64,000 nucleotides of DNA, from positions 96,133-160,132 of the forward strand of contig JARGSG010000123.1 of the NCBI GenBank assembly GCA_030374805.1. Direction: 5' to 3'. The first letter of the stretch is position 1. Each line of letters opens with the position of its first letter. Positions 21,124 through 30,536 of this stretch are shown here, piece after piece. The DNA is from Gracilaria gracilis (taxonomy: Eukaryota; Rhodophyta; Florideophyceae; Gracilariales; Gracilariaceae). A program made the position numbers and the translations under genes. The notes beneath the pieces were generated by a model. The model worked only from the letters and a program-made list of their open reading frames with translations. It did no database searches and was not told where the DNA came from.

Positions 21124-22481
21124 AGGAACATCGCGATTGTTTTGCAATCAAACTGGGGGCGCATCCGCCCGCCAATGTGCGTCCACTTTCTATCAAACTG
21201 AAGCCAAAAGCTAAACCATCCCGCTCCGCACAACGGAGGTACGCTCCGAACCAGAGAGTATTCATCAAACATACGATCCGAGAACTGGAAAAAGTAGGTG
21301 CCATTTACAAGAATCCCAGTGCAAGATGGGCATGCCCGGCGCTAGCCGTACCTAAACCTGGAACTGAGAAGTTGCGTTTCACCGTGGATCTCCGCGGAAC
21401 AAACACGAGAACTCTTCAGCTCCAGTCAGCAATGCCGCACCTCGAATCTCAGCTGCAGGACTGCAGCGGCAGCACATGCTTTGCAAACCTGGATTTCACG
21501 CACGGATATTGGCAAATCCCGCTCGACAACGCCTCGCAAGAAATCATGTCGATCCAAACTCCCGACGGCATATATTCACCAACACGCATGTTGCAAGGAG
21601 GAACGGATTCTGGCAACCACTTTCAGAGTGTCACTAGCGAGAAATTCGAGAGCAGAGTTCAGAGAATGATACAGTGGCTTGATGATTTTCTACTCTACGC
21701 TCGAGACGAGCGGCAGCTACTAGAAGACATCAAGATTTTCTTTCAAGTCTGCAAGGAAGTGGGTTTCAAGGTAAACCCTGCGAAATCTTGTTTCTTTACC
21801 AAAGAGGTCAAATTCTGTGGTAGGATTATATCGGTTGAAGGCGTGCGTTTCGACCCGCGTAACCTGGCAGCGCTTTTGAACATGAAGCAACCTCAAATGG
21901 GAAACGAGCTACAGCAACTCATGTGCGCCACGAACTGGATGAGGAGCGCCATTCCCAACTACGCGAAAGTGGTGCAACCCCTTCATGACCTACTGGAGGA
22001 AACCTACAAGAAGGCAGGTAAAAGAACAAAGAAGGCCGTGGAGAAGATCCGCATCAGCGACTCGTGGGGGACGGAGCACACAGAAGCGTTTACGGAGATC
22101 ATCGCACAGCTAGCCACCGCTACGAAACTCTCTCTTCCTAAAGAAGGGTACCGAACCTGCCTATTCACAGACGCATCGGACACTCATTGGTCCGCCGTAC
22201 TGACTCAGTCTCCAGAAGGAGATCAGAGGAAGCCAGTCGAGTTGCAAACCCACGAACCAATGTGTTGCTTGTCGGGCGCATTTAGTGGCTCGGCTGAAGG
22301 ATGGAGCGTCCCAGAGAAGGAAGGTTTCGCAATAGCCGAGGCAATGTGCAGATTAGATTACCTCACAGCAGGTCGAACTACCCACATTTACACCGATCAC
22401 GCCAACCTTGTCTACATCTACGACCCGTACGGCCAGAACCCCGGCATCGCGCGCCATACCGCTAACAAGTTGATGCGTTGG
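21124..22481 (+). pseudogene. Gypsy-B1 reverse transcriptase and RNase H part
   Basis: The frame continues in phase from 16383 after Copia-C and one CCTAG copy are removed. It is open throughout. It shows RPLSIKLKPKAKP, the reverse-transcriptase blocks FANLDFTHGYWQIPL and IQWLDDFLLYA, and RNase H with FTDASDTHWSAV, EKEGFAIAEAM and YTDHANLVYIY. At 22482, after KLMRW, the Gypsy sequence breaks off at the captured transporter-gene piece; Gypsy-B2 reads straight through at this point. The gypsy frame runs on for about 30 foreign codons to a stop at 22572-22574, which should not be taken as part of the enzyme. Confidence 0.9.
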
Positions 22482-22570
22482 CGCGCGCCGGCGGCCAGCC
22501 GCAGCAGCACGCACCTCGCAGCCGCTAGCACCATCGCCGCCTCGCCGCGCCTCACCGTCCGCGCAGCGCC

Positions 22571-23098
22571 ATGACCATTCCGCTCTACACCACGCCGCAC
22601 AAGGGCGCCGAGGCGCAGCCGCTGCTGCCGCGCGCCGCCGCGCACGCGCCGTCGCACGCGCCGTCGCACGCGCCGTCGCACGCGCTTCGCCACGAGATGG
22701 TCGGCCTCTTTCTCATGGCCTTCTCCACCGTGGGCTACTCGTGCATGACCGTGCTCATCCGTCTGGCGGAGCGCCGCTACCACTTCCACCCGTCGTCGTT
22801 TATGCTGCTTCGCGGCGTGCTGCACACCGTCGCGTCGGGCGTGCTGGCGTTTGCCGTGTTCAACGCCTCTCTCACCTCCTTGTCGTGGCGCCTTCGTCGC
22901 CTGCTCTTGTTTCGCGGCGCAATTGGCGCCTGCGGCATGCTCTGTCTGTACACCGCTCTCAGCCACATTCCGGCGGGAAACGTCATGTCCATCTTCGCCT
23001 TCTCGCCCGTAATTACCATGACCGCGTCGCACTTTGTGCTGCGCGAGCGCGCCACCGTCGTCGATGCGCTCAGCGCCGTCATCGGCCTGTTGGGCATT
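22571..23098 (+). pseudogene. 5' part of a DMT/EamA-like transporter gene, truncated
   Basis: From ATG 22571 the frame encodes 176 residues before Copia-D and continues in phase for 10 more after it (28441-28470: FLIAQPDVSA). The N-terminus is hydrophilic with a triple APSH repeat (about 26-37). About five hydrophobic helices follow (roughly 43-64, 78-98, 112-132, 138-157, 163-180). The segment AVIGLLGIFLIAQPDV, rebuilt across the insertion, is typical of the end of the first EamA repeat in drug/metabolite or nucleotide-sugar transporters (compare 'GLLGVVLIAxP'). These proteins usually have ten helices; only the first half is here. It is therefore a gene fragment, not a functional gene. The intact parent gene should exist elsewhere in the genome. 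Confidence 0.78.
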
Positions 23099-23482
23099 AA
23101 TGGAATGCAAGCATTGATTGTGCATTTGCAGTGCATTTGCATTTGCAATGCAAAGCGAAATACTTTCATTAATGTTTGCACGATGCATAAGTCTAGTGCA
23201 ATGGTCTAGGAGAGTTGCATTGGATACTTGCACTTTGCAGAATAATATCAGACGTACTAGGAGAGACGGAGAGGCATTACGTAGCAACGATTACGTGTGC
23301 GTTGCAAGACTACTTGCATTACGCCAGAGCGTGCGCAAAGGGTATTTAAGAAGACAACTCAGTACAGTTCTCTTGAATTCCTACTCAAGCAGACAGACAA
23401 GACCCCGGTACTCACAGCCCGGAAACAACGAACAATAAACTCTGTTTCAACCAATCCAACCTCTTGTACCCGACTTTACATT
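23099..23482 (+). repeat. 5' LTR of Copia-D
   Basis: This 384-bp LTR is packed with TGCATTTGCA/TGCAATGC words near its start (about 23102-23155). A TATTTAAG box lies near 23342-23349. The primer-binding site follows at 23483. Confidence 0.94.
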
Positions 23483-23495
23483 GTTATGGGCCCAG
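23483..23495 (+). other. Primer-binding site of Copia-D
   Basis: GTTATGGGCCCAG directly follows the LTR and is complementary to the initiator tRNA-Met anticodon arm. The ATG at 23486-23488 is the gag start codon. Confidence 0.85.
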
Positions 23496-26400
23496 AAAGC
23501 TCGAACCATCTGCCGTCGAGGCCCCGTTTTTCATGGGATATCAGAACCGTTCCGTAGAATGATGGACGTGGAAACCAGGAAGAATATGCGGACGCCGTTT
23601 CGCTATGGCAAGCTTTTCACGACACGCTGGCGGACTCGAACAGTAACAAGATTCCAAAAGAAGCTCGTGGAATAATGCTGCAATCACAACTGTACGGACG
23701 TGCAAAGGACCTCTGCAAGGCAATTCCAGAGGAAACAGTCAAATCAGTGAAGGGTGTGGATGCAATTGTGGAAGCATTGTACAAAAGAGATCCACTCGCC
23801 GTAGTGTCGGATGTCTTTCAGGATTTCCTTTCACTGTTGAACACGAAGCGAAACCACAACGAAAGCTTTAAGAATTTTGAATCCAGGTTCCAAGCGCAAG
23901 TTTCAAGACTCAACGCCCATGGTCCCGAAGCAAAGCTGTCAGATGCGCTTGTGGCTTTCGCTTTACTCGCAAATTCAGATGTCGATAACAACCAAAGAGT
24001 GTCCGTTTTAGCAAATGGTGCTCCACGTGAAGCGAGTCTCACTCCGACATCTACTAAAAATGACTATTTGAAGGCGGTGTCGTACTCATCGATCGCTTCC
24101 GTACTCAGGCAGTGCGACAAGATGAAGAATTCTGGAAGGGAACAGTCGTCGAACACTCTTTCAGCAAACTCGGCGCAGAACACGTATCGAAGCAGCAACA
24201 GTAGAGGTACTCGAGAGAGAACTATCGGAAATCAGAACCAGCACAAGACCCCTGAGCAGATCGCCGAATTGAAGGGAAGAACGCAGTGCAAGAAGTGTCG
24301 GAAGTATGGACATTGGTATCTGGATCACAACCGAGATGGTTCGCTGAAACCAGGATTCAAGGCATTAGATGCCCCGGTCAACGCAAGCAAAGAAAAGAAC
24401 AACGTTTTAACTTTTAACATGGGACATCTACGTGCAATGAATTCAACGGTAGTTGAAGATTTCGTAGGACCGCTCCTCGACAACGCAGCACCATACAGTG
24501 GTATTGGACAAGTTGAGCTCAAGCTGATTGCAAAATTCGTTTGCCCTGATTGGAATGGAAGCCTCGATGAAATACCAGAGGCGGTTGCCGACAGACCGTA
24601 TTGGCAATATGGAAAGGGCGAACACAAAAGCCCGGCAAGGAAGATCCTTGGTTCAGTGATGCTGAAGGCGAAGACGGACGAAGGAAGAACTGTGCATATT
24701 CGACACTTGGTAATCGACGGATCCTCCCAGTGGGTTGTTGGGCGAAACGTCACCAATTATTGTGACATTCTTCGCGTCAACCAGAATGTCCTGAAACTCC
24801 CTCCCGATGAAGATGACCAGGGACAAGGCCACATCACTTTGGTGGACAAAGATTTGCACACCTACATTCCATACGCAGTGTTCAGTTTCCACGAACCCGA
24901 ACTTACAGCCGAACACGAGACTGCGTTGTTTTGCGCAACGGCTCATCTGGATGGTGATACCTCTGATAGACCATGGAAGGATCTAAAAAAGATCGTGGAT
25001 AAGGTGCACAAACATGTCTGTGGTCACTCAAACTACTCGGATATCAAAATTCTTTTGGAAAGGAATGAAGTTTGGAACGCACAAGTGGACAAGTATTTGC
25101 AGACTGCTTTGGAAGACTGTACCGCCTGCAAAGCAACAGCGACACCCAAAGCCTCCAGAAAAGTATCGCTAAGCTCAATGACGAGATCGTTCAACGAGGT
25201 CGTGTGTGTCGATCATCTGTTCTTGCATCAACATGTGGTAATGCACATCATGGATTCCGTATCGCGATACTCAGTCGGAGCGGAGGTGGAAGATACGTCC
25301 ATGCGAAACGCCATATTGATCTTCGACGCACATTGGTTAACACCATTTTGGGAACCTGATGTGGTTGCGTACGACCAAGCCTTCAACAATACCATATTTA
25401 ACGACTATCTGAGTGAGCGGGGAATTGAAGTCAGACCCCTACCCGCCCGTAGACACAACAAGAACGTTCTCGAATCCAAGCATCGCATAATCAGAGACGT
25501 TTTCCTGCGTCTGAAGGAGGCTTCAAACGTAGAAGCCACTGATTGGAGAAGCTCTCTTTTTGTGCAACAGGCTATCAGGATAACCAACGATCTTTATGGA
25601 AACGACGTCCTATCCGCGCACGAGTTGGCAAAAGGATATGCGATACCAATCGAGAATGGCGGCCTGCCAAGGCTGCTGCCCCAGGAACTTGTCGATGCAC
25701 ACCAAACTCTCTTGGCCAAGCGTAAGCTGACTTTAATCCTTAGGTCCAGGACGTTCGAAGAACCCCCAGTAACCGTAGGAGATTTGGTACAGATATACAT
25801 CAAAAAGCAACACGAGAAGAGAGGAAAATGGTCCCAGAACAAGCCTATACTTACATTTCAACGTGAAAGTGGTACTGTTACCGTTCCTGAGCAAATGGAA
25901 AGAAGATAAATGCAGCAATCGAAGATGTTCGACCCGCAATTCATGACAACGAGCTAGCAGCTGCTGTGCGAGATGCAATAGACGAACTTGACAGGAATTT
26001 GGATGATTCTCTTCACGGATTGGAAGATAAATCGGGCGAGAGTGATGAAGTAGTTCGACATCAACTAGTACAAACGACAACCACCAACCGCGAGGACACC
26101 GAAGATGACATGGGTCAAACGGGACCCATCATGCCGAAGGTTGGAGACCATATTGAAGTTTATTGGCCCATGGACAAAACGTTCTATGCAGGGACAGTCC
26201 ACAAGTATGACGAAGACGCTGATAAGCATCATGTACATTACATTGATGGCGACAAAGAGAAGTTAAATCTGCGAGACGAAGTATGGAATTACGTCACCAC
26301 GACAGCAACCGCGGACACCATCGACAACGCCACAGCACCTGAGCGAGTTCAGGATACGATTGAAGCAGCAGAGGTGCAGTTGTCACCTGGACAAGAACTC

Positions 26401-28029
26401 CGGAGCTCGGAGAAGGAACTAATCGGTGAGTACTTTCAGGCTTTCGGTTCAAATGAGTTCATGTTGCACCAAGCCCAAGGACTCCCCCCGTATGCAACCC
26501 AGAACGCGTATGAGAAGGAAGCGCTGTCATTTAAGAAGGTCGTGAGAGAGGTACCAGTTTCCAAAGTACCCAAAACTGCCAACGTAGTCACCAGCCATGT
26601 GCTGTACAAGGTGAAACGTTGTGATGACAACTCATTGACCCTGAAGGCCCGGATTGCAGTCCATGGTAACAAAGACCAACGCAAAGACAGTTTGAAGACC
26701 GATTCTGCAACATGCCCTCCCGTTGGAATCAGAATTTTGCTTTCGTTGGCGGCAGTCAATCGATGGACAGTGGCAAAAATTGATTTCAAGAGTGCTTTTC
26801 TGCAAACGGAAGCCTTACGATATGTATATGTAATACCGCCGCGTGAATGCAATACGCGTAATCAACACTACTGGCTCCTTCTTTCAGCCGCGTATGGCCT
26901 TGTTAATGCCGGAGCAAAGTGGCAGCAGTTAAGTGATGATGTTTTAAGAAGAATCGGATACCAACAGCTCGTTTATGTGCCGCAACTGTTCTACCAGAAG
27001 TATGATAGCCAGATGAGCAGCGCCGCAGTCAAGGTTGTTGACGATATTCTCTTCGCCGGACCTCGCGAGAAATTGGCCCAGGTCATCGACAAGATACAGG
27101 AAGACTACCAACTTGGTACTATTGTGTATGGACCAGGCCAAATCAACTTTTACGGATTAATGATCACTCAGTATGAAGACATGACCATTCGTATCGATGG
27201 AGATGAGAAAATGCAGGGATACGAAGCTTACACAATCAGTCGAACGCGGCGAAAGGAGCAAGACAGTCAACTTAACAGTATCGAATCATCTGCCTTTCGA
27301 TCGCTCAACAGTTGCCTAGGATGGCTTGGAGTCGCTGCATCGCCATTTTGCGCCTTCGTGGCAAGCTACTTGCAACAAAAGGGTCCATCACCGACTGTAA
27401 AGGACTTGGTTACACAAATCAACCTTTTGAGAGCGTTGAAGAGAAAAGGGACCTCAGTGATGTTCAACAGACCTTGCGATGTCCAGAAATGTGAAGTTTC
27501 TGTTGTGATGTTCTCGGATGCCAGCCGATCAGAAGACTATGGACAACTTGGCTATGTTGCTGGACTTCTGTTTGGGAAGCTATCGCAGGATTCTATCATT
27601 CATATCATTGGATGGAGTTCACACAAATCTCGTAGACCGGTTAAGTCAATTGGTTCTGCCGAAACTTTGGCAGCAGGTGAAGCCATCGATGAAGGAAAGG
27701 TTCTTGCTAAGGCCTTTCAGATTTTACTTGGCATACCTGTACCTCTTTGGGTTGTAGTGGACTCGAAGGACTTGTATGGAACTCTATCGACTTGCAGGAA
27801 CGCCACCGATCGATCGATTAGGGGAGATGTAAGTGTCATCAGATATGAGTATGAGACCAATAACGTCGACCGAATGATATGGTTTCCTGGAAAATTGAAC
27901 TACGCAGACCCGTTGACAAAGACAGACAGTCCTTTGACACAACCGTTGGAATTGATGTTGTACGACGGAAAAATATCTCTAGATCTTCGAGGAGCACTCT
28001 CAAACAGTTCTAACAAGTCAACCGGTTAG
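23486..28029 (+). pseudogene. Copia-D gag-pol polyprotein with a Tudor-like domain
   Basis: The frame starts in the primer-binding site. TAG at 23555-23557 replaces a tryptophan codon kept in Copia-A1; the frame is then open to 25909 and, after a frameshift near 25890, to 28029. Gag ends in a CX2CX4HX4H finger (CKKCRKYGHWYLDH) instead of the usual CCHC. The protease region reads LLDNAAPYSGIG. Integrase has an H-C finger (HVCGH...CTAC) and VCVDHLF, AYDQAFNN and VLESKHR as candidate D,D,E sites. At about 26140-26293 a Tudor-like domain follows (GDHIEVYWPMDKTFYAGTV ... YIDGDKEKLNL). Reverse transcriptase has IDFKSAFLQT and KVVDDILFAG; RNase H has FSDASRSEDY and GSAETLAAGEAID. All parts are in copia order. 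Confidence 0.9.
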
Positions 28030-28051
28030 AATGTTTTCGAGAAAGAATTAG

Positions 28052-28435
28052 AATGGAATGCAAGCATTGATTGTGCATTTGCAGTGCATTTGCATTTGCA
28101 ATGCAAAGCGAAATACTTTCATTAATGTTTGCACGATGCATAAGTCTAGTGCAATGGTCTAGGAGAGTTGCATTGGATACTTGCACTTTGCAGAATAATA
28201 TCAGACGTACTAGGAGAGACGGAGAGGCATTACGTAGCAACGATTACGTGTGCGTTGCAAGACTACTTGCATTACGCCAGAGCGTGCGCAAAGGGTATTT
28301 AAGAAGACAACTCAGTACAGTTCTCTTGCATTCCTACTCAAGCAGACAGACAAGACCCCGGTACTCACAGCCCGGAAACAACGAACAATAAACTCTGTTT
28401 CAACCAATCCAACCTCTTGTACCCGACTTTACATT
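28052..28435 (+). repeat. 3' LTR of Copia-D
   Basis: This is the 384-bp partner of 23099-23482, one visible difference. It is followed by the GCATT duplication and the last 30 bp of the captured transporter segment. Confidence 0.94.
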
Positions 28436-28478
28436 GCATTTTCCTCATTGCGCAGCCCGACGTGTCAGCTTGCGTTGG

Positions 28479-30145
28479 GCTTTGAAACTCAGCGCGTTCA
28501 GGTACGTGATCGAGCACGTGCCAGGAGAGAAGAACGTTTGGGCCGACATGTTAACAAGGTGGGCAGTGCAGCAGAAGGATACTGTTCAATCAACCAGCGT
28601 CGGACGAGTAAGCGCACTCATCTTCGCTCCTGTCAACCCTAGCGTCCATGAACATCTGGACTGGCCTTCACTCAGCACCATCGCTGAATCACAACACACC
28701 AACAAAGCAATTGCGCCCAAAAGAATCTCGAAGACCGAACCGGCATGGACAATGTCAACAGGAGAGGTATGGATCCCCGAGAACGACACTCGTCTGAAAC
28801 TGCGCATTCTCAACGCAGCTCACACAGGTAAAGCTGGCCACAGAGGATTGGATCCCACCTTCGTCACCATTTCAAATCATTTTTGGTAGAAGAACCTGCG
28901 CGACAATACAAAAGAATTCGTTCTTACATGTTTACACTGTGTCGCAACTCAGACCGGGACCATGGTACCGAGGCCTCTGGGGCACACACTACACGCGAGC
29001 AAACCAAACGAAGTCATACATTTTGACTACCTCTACATGAAGAAGGGCGAGAACAACAAATCGTACTGTCTCGTCGTAAAAGACGACCTGTCAGGATATG
29101 TGTGGCTAAAGCCAACATCAGAAGCCGACGCTGAGACTACAACTACTGTACTGGTGGATTGGTTTGCCTCTTTCGGAATCGCACACTACTGGCTTTCAGA
29201 CCAGGGCAGTCACTTCAAGAACACATTGATGAAGCAAGTAGCAGGAGCGTTGAAAGTCAACCACCACTTCACTCTTCCGTACTGCCCGTGGAGCAACGGC
29301 ACTGTCGAAGTCGTCTGTCGCGAGGTTCTACGTGCTTGCAGAGCAGTACTTTCAGAATTTCAACTGCCTCATTCCGCTTGGCCTTCGGTCCTGCCACTCT
29401 TACAATCCTCGCTGAACAATTCTCCAACTAAGAGACTAAAACAGAAATTTCCTTTGACAGTCTTCACAGGATTGCCCCAGGACTCCCCGCTGGCAACCAT
29501 TGTGCGAGGCAACGCCAGAAAGAAGGTGAACTGTATCGATGCCGCATGCGCAAAAGCTCTATTAGAGACCGAACGACTCCACTCGTCATTGGACAATTGT
29601 CATCGCGAATGCGCGGAAATCTCTTCGAAGAAGCGCCGCACCGCCGTTGAATCCCACAATTAGAAGACAGGAGTACGCCAAATCAATTTACTGAAGGAGA
29701 TTACGTCCTTCGTGGGCTATTGCAGCGACAACAAGGATCCAAGCTTAGTCTGCAGTGGCACGGCCCTTTCAGGGTCAAGCTTTGCCGGGATAACTATCTT
29801 TTCGAGGTCGAAGATTTGCTCACCGGGAAAAAGGAGTGGGCACATGGACGTCGTTTGAAGTTCTTCCGCAACGCAGATTTTGAAATAACCGAAGATGTTA
29901 AGGAACATCTTGCCTACCAAGCCGACGAACTGTTAACAATCGCAGATTTTAAAGAAATAAGGCAGTCGAAAGGAAAAGTCGAATTACTCGTTCAATGGAA
30001 AGGGTTTTCCGACGAAGAAACCGATTGGGTATCTCTCGAATCTTTGAGAGCAGACGTACCTGAACTCTTGAAGGAATACGTCAAAGAATGTATCGAGTCG
30101 GGCACAAAGCGTCAGCGAAGAATTGCCGGCAATATCTCTCTCTAA
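28479..30145 (+). pseudogene. Gypsy-B1 RNase H end, integrase and chromodomain-like part
   Basis: This resumes the Gypsy-B1 frame at ALKLSAFRYVIEHVPGE, exactly where 22481 left off. Integrase has an H-H-C-C finger (AAHTGKAGHRG...CLHC), HFDYLYMKKG, SDQGSHFKN and NGTVEVVCREV. A C-terminal chromodomain-like stretch reads VELLVQWKGFSDEETDW. Lesions are TAG at 28887-28889 (TGG in Gypsy-B2), TAG at 29661-29663 (CGG in Gypsy-B2) and a 1-bp deletion near 29690, after which the frame is open to the TAA at 30143-30145. Confidence 0.9.
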
Positions 30146-30176
30146 TAACCAAATGAGACATTTGGCTATGGGGGAC

Positions 30177-30531
30177 TGTTGATATCACCAGCAATGCTGA
30201 AGCCGCAGACTCACCACAATAAGTATTGTGGGTTTCCGTTTTAGGAAACAAGTCCAAACACTAGCCACGTAGTAGTGGATAGAGGACTACATGGACATGG
30301 TACCTTTTCAGGAAGCAAGTCCAAACGCAAGCCACGCAATAGTGAGCAGCGCATTATGTAGGTTGCAAAACACGCAACAAGTTAGAGAATAAAAGGCCCC
30401 GCCCTCGGAAGAGGAACTCCGAGGAACGGGAGGCAACCTTGGCAGAGTCTGCTAAAATCTTGTGCCTGCTCTTTGCGTTTGCTTGCCCGTAGAACGCGCC
30501 GGTGTGTTTCTAGCAGTGTGATCGATCAACA
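30177..30531 (+). repeat. 3' LTR of Gypsy-B1
   Basis: This is the partner of 14396-14750 with several substitutions (for example near 30414, 30456 and 30512). It is preceded by the purine-rich GGCTATGGGGGAC. Confidence 0.93.
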
Positions 30532-30536
30532 CTCTG

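Larger units (their letters stand above)
23099..28435 (+). mobile_element. Copia-D, a young Ty1/copia retrotransposon
   Basis: This 5337-bp element has 384-bp LTRs (23099-23482, 28052-28435) that differ at one position that I see (a/c in the 'cttg.attcc' stretch). The target duplication GCATT lies at 23094-23098 and 28436-28440. The LTR ends are AATG...CATT, an inverted repeat but not TG...CA. It belongs to the same lineage as Copia-A1. The coding region has one nonsense codon and one frameshift. It lies within the captured transporter segment and restores that gene's frame when removed. Confidence 0.95.
22482..28470 (+). other. Captured host gene segment (647 bp) inside Gypsy-B1, interrupted by Copia-D
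   Basis: Compared with Gypsy-B2, Gypsy-B1 has extra DNA between two copies of TGCGTTGG (22474-22481 and 28471-28478); Gypsy-B2 has the octamer once. Without Copia-D the insert is 617 bp (22482-23098) plus 30 bp (28441-28470). It is strongly GC-rich, like the glutaredoxin gene and unlike the retroelements. It contains an untranslated leader and the 5' part of a transporter gene. I see no terminal inverted repeat, poly-A or LTR. An 8-bp duplication is what hAT transposases make, but repair-mediated capture with microhomology is also possible. Confidence 0.8.
14396..30531 (+). mobile_element. Gypsy-B1, a second Ty3/gypsy family, itself split twice
   Basis: The 355-bp LTRs (14396-14750 and 30177-30531) start TGTTGATATCACC and end GATCGATCAACA. 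The target duplication CTCTG lies at 14391-14395 and 30532-30536, inside Copia-A1 gag. The polyprotein is cut by Copia-C (16384-21118) and by a captured transporter-gene piece plus Copia-D (22482-28470). Without these the element is about 5.4 kb, like Gypsy-B2. Nonsense codons at 15585, 28887 and 29661 and a 1-bp deletion near 29690 show that it is dead. Confidence 0.94.

Noticed and set aside
22482-22574. Apparent fusion of Gypsy reverse transcriptase/RNase H with an Ala-rich tail
   Set aside because: The tail is simply the leader of the captured gene read in the Gypsy frame; Gypsy-B2 shows the true continuation.
22418-23287. 289-codon minus-strand frame over the captured transporter segment
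   Set aside because: It is an antisense shadow of GC-rich coding sequence and crosses the boundaries of three unrelated segments.
22482-28470. Terminal inverted repeats on the captured segment that would make it a Pack-type DNA transposon
   Set aside because: The ends CGCGCGCCGG and GTGTCAGCT are not inverted copies of each other; only the 8-bp direct repeat supports a transposition mechanism.
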